Assembly (NCBI GenBank): GCA_937916005.1
Contig: CALGIA010000061.1
Span: 1-10,718, forward strand
DNA from: an uncultured Rhodospirillaceae bacterium
GTDB taxonomy: Bacteria; Pseudomonadota; Alphaproteobacteria; MPNO01
Length of the DNA stretch: 10,718 bases
Reading direction: 5' to 3'
In this document: positions 6,542-10,718 of the stretch, one piece after another
Numbering within the stretch: the stretch's first letter is position 1
Layout of the letters: each line of letters opens with the position of its first letter
Program-made: the position numbers and the translations under genes
Notes under the pieces: model-generated
Told to the model about the DNA's origin: nothing
Databases searched by the model: none
Seen by the model: only the letters and a program-made list of their open reading frames with translations

Positions 6542-7606
6542 TTATTTGTCCCAGTCGCGGGCCGGTTTGCCGCCGCGCTTGCGAATGCCGTCCATGAATG
6601 CTGACAGCACCTGCTTACCGGCCGCACCATTGGCCTTGGCCCACTCACCGGCGAGGTCGGGCATGGAATCCACCCATTTCTGACGTTCGGATGCCGGAAG
6701 CGTCGTGATTTTCGCGCCCTGCTTGGCCATGATTTTTTCGAACAACGTCACCTTGCCCGCGATGATATCGGTCTGGATGCGCGCATAGTCGCGTCCCAGA
6801 TCCCGGAACAGAAGCTTCATGTGGGTCGGAAGTTTGTTCCAGGTGTCCTTGTTCATGGTCAGCGCGCCCGACATGGGGCCGCCGAGATCCACCTTCGTGA
6901 TATACGGCGCTGCTTCATGCAGCTTGAACGGCAACATTCCGGTCGTGATGATGATCGCGCCGTCGGCTACGCCGGTCTTCATATTGTTGTAATACACCGG
7001 AAGACCGCCATTGATGCCGATCGCTCCCGTGCCCTTGAGCCAGTTGGCGATCGCGCCCGGGGTCATGAATTTCTTGCCCTTGAGATCAGCCAGGCTGTTG
7101 ATCGGGTAGGTGGAAACGATGTGATAGGTGTCGGCGACCTGCGCACCCAGATAAACCTGGTTGTGCTTGTCCCATTCCGCTTTCATGGCGGGAATGGTGG
7201 TTTCCATTTCTTCCTGAAGGCTGTTCAGATGATGGACATTGCCCGACGCGAAAGGCGCATAGAACTGCACATTATGGAGCGGCATTTTGACCGGCTCCCA
7301 CAGGGTGCCGACCCATCCGATATCCGTCAGCCCGTCCTGAACGCCTTCCAGGGTATTCTTGAAGTTATACAGCGCGCCGGCATAGGCCTCGGTCCATTTG
7401 ATGGAATGGGGGCTGCCGATTTCCTTCAGCCTGATATTGGATTGGGGCACAACGAACTTCGTGATCACCTCCACCCACGGAACGATGGGCGGATGGCTCG
7501 ATGCAGCGGTAAGTTTCCAGACTTTGGCATCGGCGCCCGTGCTTATGGCAGACAACGCAATCGCGGCGATACCGCCAAGCGCAATGGTCCTAATAGCCAG
7601 CTTCAT
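6542..7606 (-). CDS. TRAP transporter periplasmic solute-binding protein (DctP family) lacking the usual binding arginine
   Basis: It captures a small solute in the periplasm and delivers it to the adjacent permease. I start it at the ATG at 7606 (354 residues) because GGAGGT at 7611-7616 sits four bases upstream; an ATG at 7618 would make the ribosome site part of the coding region. From 7606 the N-terminus is a clean signal peptide: Lys-rich start, hydrophobic core IALGGIAAIALSAI, and likely cleavage after GADA. Family signs are the LKGKK strand (residues 175-179 from this start), GVADGAI near 212-218, and the LPASERQKWVD segment near 303-313. In most DctP proteins the LKGLKxR motif carries an arginine that pairs with a substrate carboxylate. 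Here the aligned position is methionine (Met181, codon 7064-7066). The ligand may therefore be non-carboxylate or bound differently. Confidence 0.93.
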   Translation of the reverse strand: MKLAIRTIALGGIAAIALSAISTGADAKVWKLTAASSHPPIVPWVEVITKFVVPQSNIRLKEIGSPHSIKWTEAYAGALYNFKNTLEGVQDGLTDIGWVGTLWEPVKMPLHNVQFYAPFASGNVHHLNSLQEEMETTIPAMKAEWDKHNQVYLGAQVADTYHIVSTYPINSLADLKGKKFMTPGAIANWLKGTGAIGINGGLPVYYNNMKTGVADGAIIITTGMLPFKLHEAAPYITKVDLGGPMSGALTMNKDTWNKLPTHMKLLFRDLGRDYARIQTDIIAGKVTLFEKIMAKQGAKITTLPASERQKWVDSMPDLAGEWAKANGAAGKQVLSAFMDGIRKRGGKPARDWDK

Positions 7607-7610
7607 TGTA

Positions 7611-7616
7611 ACCTCC
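7611..7616 (-). promoter_or_regulatory. Ribosome binding site of the TRAP solute-binding protein
   Basis: GGAGGT on the minus strand, four bases before the ATG at 7606, is the strongest Shine-Dalgarno in the window. It decides the start against the ATG at 7618. The rest of the 92-base gap to the EamA stop (7607-7698) shows no strong promoter or terminator. Confidence 0.75.
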
Positions 7617-7698
7617 ATATGAATGAACTCTTGTGGTTCGTTTTATTGGCGAAACTCTATCCCCTGTCCGCATGTGCCGCAAGCCCTGGCGCGACCGG

Positions 7699-8637
7699 TC
7701 AGGTGGGGATGCCGCCCAATTTCTTCCGGGCGCTTTCGGCGACCGTTTCGCGGTGGGCGATATAGCTCGTCGCCGCCACGATCACGCCGCCGCCAACCCA
7801 GACCCAGATATCCGGAATTTCCCCAAAAACCAGGTATCCCGCCAGGGCGGCGAAGACCAGCCGCGAAAATGAGACCGGTTCAACAGCCGATACATCGGCA
7901 TATTTATAGGCGCGCACCACCAGCAGATGACCCGTACTGCCCAGCGCACCGATCAGGACCAGCCACCCGATTTCGATCAATGTCGGCGTACGCCAGACAA
8001 ACATCGCCGGGATGAAGGTCACGAAGGTCATCACCAGTGAGAGATAGGCCACGATGGTCATGGTGCCTTCCGTGCGTGCCAATGACTTGGCCATGAGCTT
8101 TGAGCCCGCGACCATCACGGCCGAGATAAGCACGAGAATGGCGCCCGGGCTGATTTCGGCGTATCCCGGCCGGATGATGATCAGCGTGCCGATCACGCCC
8201 GCGCCAAGCGCGATCCAGCGCCGAACGCGCACTTTTTCGCCCAGGAAGAAAATCGCACCAAGTGTCACGAAAAGCGGCCCCGTCAACGAAACCGATGTTG
8301 CATCGGCCAATGGCATGAGGGCCAGCGCCGTGAACCAGCACAGCATGGACACGCCATTGAGTGAACCCCGCGCAACATGCAACGCCAGGCGCCGTGTCCG
8401 CAGCAACGTGATTCCGCTGCGCAGCATGACCGGCGCAAACACCAGAAACCCGAATAGATTGCGGAAAAACCCGATTTCCCAAGGGTGCATGTCGGACGAG
8501 ACATATCGGACGCTCGCATGCATGCAGGCGAAAAAGGCGCTGGCGACGACCACCAGCATAATCCCGGTCGCCGTGGGGAAATGTTTGCCGAAATGATCAA
8601 GCCAGGTGGTGAATGTCTCGCTGAGCCGCGCGATCAA
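7699..8637 (-). CDS. EamA/DMT-superfamily membrane transporter
   Basis: This is a ten-segment inner-membrane carrier of the drug/metabolite transporter family, which often exports amino acids, nucleobases or other metabolites. The 312 residues contain two EamA repeats: ~25-155 with FLGEKVRVRRWIALGAGVIG (131-150) then TLIIIRPG, and ~165-293 with EPVSFSRLVFAALAGYLVFG at 253-272. The charged N-terminus (1-22) precedes the first segment. The start is TTG at 8637; TTGA overlaps the thioesterase stop by four bases, which supports translational coupling. The next ATG in frame (Met27) falls inside the first membrane segment and is less likely. Substrate is unknown. Context with a thioesterase, MarR and TRAP uptake suggests export of a related metabolite, which is only inference. 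Confidence 0.92.
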   Translation of the reverse strand: MIARLSETFTTWLDHFGKHFPTATGIMLVVVASAFFACMHASVRYVSSDMHPWEIGFFRNLFGFLVFAPVMLRSGITLLRTRRLALHVARGSLNGVSMLCWFTALALMPLADATSVSLTGPLFVTLGAIFFLGEKVRVRRWIALGAGVIGTLIIIRPGYAEISPGAILVLISAVMVAGSKLMAKSLARTEGTMTIVAYLSLVMTFVTFIPAMFVWRTPTLIEIGWLVLIGALGSTGHLLVVRAYKYADVSAVEPVSFSRLVFAALAGYLVFGEIPDIWVWVGGGVIVAATSYIAHRETVAESARKKLGGIPT

Positions 8638-9053
8638 TCGACAAATCTTTCGATGATCGCGTCCGGAATTTGCACCGCCTTGATGCCCTTGGGTGCGTCC
8701 GGGTCGGGCGTGATCATCACGCGCCGTTCGAAACCTTCAAGCCCGAAATCGCCGTTTTCATGGCTGACGACGTGCTTGACCAGAAAAGTCCGGCCCTTCC
8801 ATTCATCGACCCAGCTTTGCATCACAACCCCATCGCCCAGCTTGCAAGGATTGCGGTAGGTTGCGCCGGTTTCCACCAGCGGCATGCCGGACACCGCGAA
8901 TTCCCGCGCGAGGCCCGGATAGCCGAGGCCGTTGGCCTTGAACAGCCGTTCCGTGGCCTGATCGAACCAAGTGTAAAAATAGGGGTAAAAGACGATACCC
9001 GCCGCGTCGCAATGGGCCCATTCAATGGCGAAGCGCTGTTCGAGGGTTTTCAT
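8634..9053 (-). CDS. Hotdog-fold acyl-CoA thioesterase, 4-hydroxybenzoyl-CoA thioesterase family
   Basis: The family hydrolyses acyl- or aroyl-CoA thioesters to the free acid and CoA in the cytoplasm. The 139 residues are full length. The diagnostic N-terminal block is intact: IEWAHCDAAGIVFYPYFYTW at 10-29, with Asp16 matching the catalytic Asp17 of the Pseudomonas 4-hydroxybenzoyl-CoA thioesterase and the FYPYFYTWFD helix following. The body (YRNPCKLGD, 66-74; later VVSHENG) fits a single hotdog domain. It lies 27 bases after the MarR stop and overlaps the EamA start by four bases, so the three genes are probably one transcript. A CoA-transferase lies divergently beyond MarR, which points to regulated acyl-CoA turnover. 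The specific acyl group is not predictable. Confidence 0.93.
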   Translation of the reverse strand: MKTLEQRFAIEWAHCDAAGIVFYPYFYTWFDQATERLFKANGLGYPGLAREFAVSGMPLVETGATYRNPCKLGDGVVMQSWVDEWKGRTFLVKHVVSHENGDFGLEGFERRVMITPDPDAPKGIKAVQIPDAIIERFVD

Positions 9054-9080
9054 GCCAGGGATTTCATTAAGTGCGTCCGG

Positions 9081-9548
9081 CTACGAGTCATTCAGCTTGG
9101 CAAGCAGAGTCAACAGAGTATCGAATTCTTCCGCATCAAGCGCCCTTGCGACACGGTCTTCATGTTGGCGCACGTCGGTCTTCAGGCGATCGATCATTGC
9201 CCGCCCCGCATCGGTGACCATGATGGCATGCGACCGCCGGTCCGTGGGTGACGCCTCGCGCCGAACCAGATCGGCGGCTTCCAGCCGGTCGATGGTGCGC
9301 ACCATCAGCGAGCGGTTGCTGCCGATGGCTTGGGCCAGCGCGGTCTGGGGTAATCCCGGGTTGGCGCCGATCAGTACCAGAACGCCAAACTGACCCTGGG
9401 TCAGGCCGAGTCCGCGCAGATGCTCGCCGAAAGAGCCATAGACCCGCGTCGCGGCGCGGCGGAGCTGGTAACCCAGCAGTTCCGGCAGAATATCTCGCTT
9501 GATCGAGACTGCGGGCCCGGTTTCGACGGAAAGGGCTTCATCGTTCAT
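9081..9548 (-). CDS. MarR-family transcriptional regulator
   Basis: MarR proteins are dimeric winged-helix regulators, usually repressors, that release DNA on binding a small phenolic, carboxylate or acyl-CoA ligand. The 155 residues have the expected layout: dimerisation helix ~18-45, the LTQGQFGVLVLIGANPG helix pair (49-65), recognition helix region GSNRSLMVRTIDRLEAADLV (76-95), and the wing RREASPTDRRSHAIMVTDAG (96-115) with the typical DRRS turn. It heads a minus-strand series with thioesterase and EamA genes and is divergent from a CoA-transferase across 96 bases, the classic position for an autoregulator of both sides. No Shine-Dalgarno precedes the ATG. Which ligand it senses is unknown; an acyl-CoA or its acid is a fair guess. 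Confidence 0.94.
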   Translation of the reverse strand: MNDEALSVETGPAVSIKRDILPELLGYQLRRAATRVYGSFGEHLRGLGLTQGQFGVLVLIGANPGLPQTALAQAIGSNRSLMVRTIDRLEAADLVRREASPTDRRSHAIMVTDAGRAMIDRLKTDVRQHEDRVARALDAEEFDTLLTLLAKLNDS

Positions 9549-9644
9549 GGCAAACCAGTATAGGTATTATCCCGATCCGTCCATATTTCGTTGCCAAGGT
9601 CAACAATCGTCGGAACAATCTATAGGGAATATCGGCAAATTGCG
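9549..9644. promoter_or_regulatory. Divergent promoter/operator region between the MarR and CoA-transferase genes
   Basis: This 96-base spacer must hold promoters for both directions. On the minus strand TATACT (9557-9562) is a good -10 match, but transcription would begin only about two bases before the MarR ATG. GTTG-N7-CAAC (9590-9604) is an inverted repeat centred almost exactly midway between the two start codons and is the best operator candidate. Near-copies TATAGGTATTAT (9559-9570) and TATAGGGAATAT (9621-9632) match at 10 of 12 bases and flank it on both sides. GCAA-A-TTGC (9635-9643) abuts the CoA-transferase ATG. These motifs are seen directly; their roles are inferred. Confidence 0.5.
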
Positions 9645-10718
9645 ATGGCGCCCCATTTGAACAACATACGCGTGCTTGATTTGACCAACGTGCTGGCGGG
9701 GCCTTTCTGCGCCTATCAACTGGCGCTGGCGGGCGCCGAGGTCATCAAGGTCGAACGTCCCGGCGAGGGCGATCTGGCGCGTCGGCTGGGTGCGGATCCG
9801 GAACTCAGCGACAGGCGGATGGGGTCATCCTTCCTGGCCCAGAACGCGGGCAAGAAGTCAGTCACGCTGGATTTCAAGTCGGATTTGGGAAAAAAAGTTT
9901 TCTGCAATCTTGTCGCGACTGCCGATGTAGTGGTGGAAAATTTCCGGCCCGGCGTCATGGACCGTCTCGGACTTGGATACGAAGCCCTGAAAGAAATTCG
10001 CCCCGAGTTGATCTATTGTGCGATTTCCGGGTTTGGACAGAATGGCCCGGCCAGCGGCAACCCGGCCTATGACCAGATTGTGCAGGGCCTGTCCGGCGCG
10101 ATGGATGTCACCGGCGACGAAAACTCCGGCCCGCTACGAAGCGGGTTCCCGGTGGCCGATACCATCGGCGGGTTGACGGCCGCTTTCGCAATTACCGCCG
10201 CCCTGCTGCGCCGGGCGGGCGCCGAACCCGGAACCGGCGAGTTCATCGACGTTTCCATGTTGGAATCCATGATGGCGGCTATGGGTTGGGTGGTCTCGAA
10301 CCATCTGATCGCGGGCAAGCCGCCGGGCCGGATCGGCAACGACAATTTCACCGCCAGCCCATCCGGCGCGTTCGCCACCGCAAAGGGCCTTTTAAATATT
10401 GCCGCCAATCAGCAGGGCCAGTTCGATGCGCTGTGTTGCACGCTCGACCGCCCGGATCTGATCATGGATCAGCGGTTCGATGACCGCTCCAAACGACTGG
10501 CCAATCGCGAAGCGCTGCGGGCCGAGTTGGAAGCCGCGCTGGCGTCGCGTTCCGCGGCGGATTGGGAACAGGCGCTGAATCAGGCGGGGGTGCCGGCGGG
10601 CCGCGTCCTGCCGCTGCCCGAAGCTTTCGAGCAGCCGCAGATCAAGGCAAGGGGACTGGTGCGGACCTATGAAAACGTGGACGGCGTGGGGCGTGACGTC
10701 TCGGTGGTCGGGGCCGGG
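9645..10718 (+). CDS. CaiB/BaiF-family (family III) CoA-transferase, partial at the 3' end
   Basis: The reading frame is open from the ATG at 9645 to the last base (358 codons, no stop), so the C-terminal ~30-50 residues of a usual ~390-400 lie beyond the window. The family moves CoA between carboxylic acids through an aspartyl-CoA intermediate. Hallmarks: NNIRVLDLTNVLAGPFCAYQ at 6-25, AEVIKVERPGEGD at 31-43, NAGKKSVTLD at 67-76, VVVENFRPGVMDRLGLGY at 95-112, YCAISGFGQNGP at 124-135, AYDQIVQGLSG at 141-151, and GFPVADTIGG at 167-176 with Asp172 near the catalytic Asp169 of formyl-CoA transferase. An in-frame TTG at 9591 is also open, but the family N-terminus fits the ATG. There is no strong ribosome site. 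Its position divergent from MarR suggests control by that regulator. Members annotated as carnitine dehydratase, racemase or formyl-CoA transferase look alike, so the acid substrate is not assignable. Confidence 0.93.
   Translation, partial: MAPHLNNIRVLDLTNVLAGPFCAYQLALAGAEVIKVERPGEGDLARRLGADPELSDRRMGSSFLAQNAGKKSVTLDFKSDLGKKVFCNLVATADVVVENFRPGVMDRLGLGYEALKEIRPELIYCAISGFGQNGPASGNPAYDQIVQGLSGAMDVTGDENSGPLRSGFPVADTIGGLTAAFAITAALLRRAGAEPGTGEFIDVSMLESMMAAMGWVVSNHLIAGKPPGRIGNDNFTASPSGAFATAKGLLNIAANQQGQFDALCCTLDRPDLIMDQRFDDRSKRLANREALRAELEAALASRSAADWEQALNQAGVPAGRVLPLPEAFEQPQIKARGLVRTYENVDGVGRDVSVVGAG

Noticed and set aside
5803..6597. 264-codon open frame on the plus strand
   Set aside because: Antisense to the TRAP permease and the end of the binding protein; it has a hydrophilic shadow composition with no motif.
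7624..7638. GAAC-N7-GTTC inverted repeat upstream of the TRAP binding protein
   Set aside because: Four-base arms only; not distinguishable from chance without comparative data.
7693..7700. GACCGGTC palindrome at the EamA stop
   Set aside because: Short, single-copy, and partly within the stop codon; there is no second copy or conserved context to support a site.
6821..7765. 314-codon open frame on the plus strand
   Set aside because: Antisense to the TRAP binding protein, whose signal peptide and ribosome site are clear.

Overview
The window reads as ordinary chromosomal DNA of an alphaproteobacterium. The support for this is moderately high GC with matching codon use throughout, tight gene packing, a tripartite (TRAP) uptake system, and a CaiB/BaiF CoA-transferase, hotdog thioesterase and MarR group of the kind common in Rhodospirillales-like bacteria. 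I cannot name a species. I see no insertion sequence, integrase, tRNA, rRNA or CRISPR array, and no stretch over 300 bases without a gene.

Left half (23-4527, plus strand): four co-directional genes form a one-carbon (folate/methyl) operon. In order they are a two-domain protein with a helix-turn-helix-like N-terminus joined to a SAM-methyltransferase fold, a divergent methylenetetrahydrofolate reductase (MetF), the bifunctional dehydrogenase/cyclohydrolase FolD, and a stand-alone protein of the MetE C-terminal (cobalamin-independent methionine synthase) family that keeps all four zinc ligands. MetF, FolD and the MetE-like protein can link formyl-, methenyl-, methylene- and methyl-tetrahydrofolate to a thiol methyl acceptor. 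The direction is open: methyl supply for methionine, or removal of methyl groups from a methylated substrate. The metF-folD junction has a chain of two tiny reading frames joined by ATGA overlaps, plus a small hairpin over the folD start codon.

Right half (4570-9548, minus strand): five co-directional genes run MarR regulator, hotdog acyl-CoA thioesterase, EamA/DMT-family exporter, TRAP substrate-binding protein, and fused TRAP permease (DctQ+DctM). The last of these converges on the methyl operon with only 42 bases between the stops. The TRAP binding protein has methionine where almost all of the family has the substrate-carboxylate arginine, so its ligand may be unusual.

Far right (9645-10718, plus strand): a CaiB/BaiF (family III) CoA-transferase is transcribed divergently from the MarR gene and runs off the window end. 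A CoA-transferase and a CoA-thioesterase flanking a MarR regulator next to an uptake system suggest import, CoA activation and release of an organic acid. The substrate is not identifiable from sequence. The 96-base divergent spacer holds candidate promoter and operator elements.
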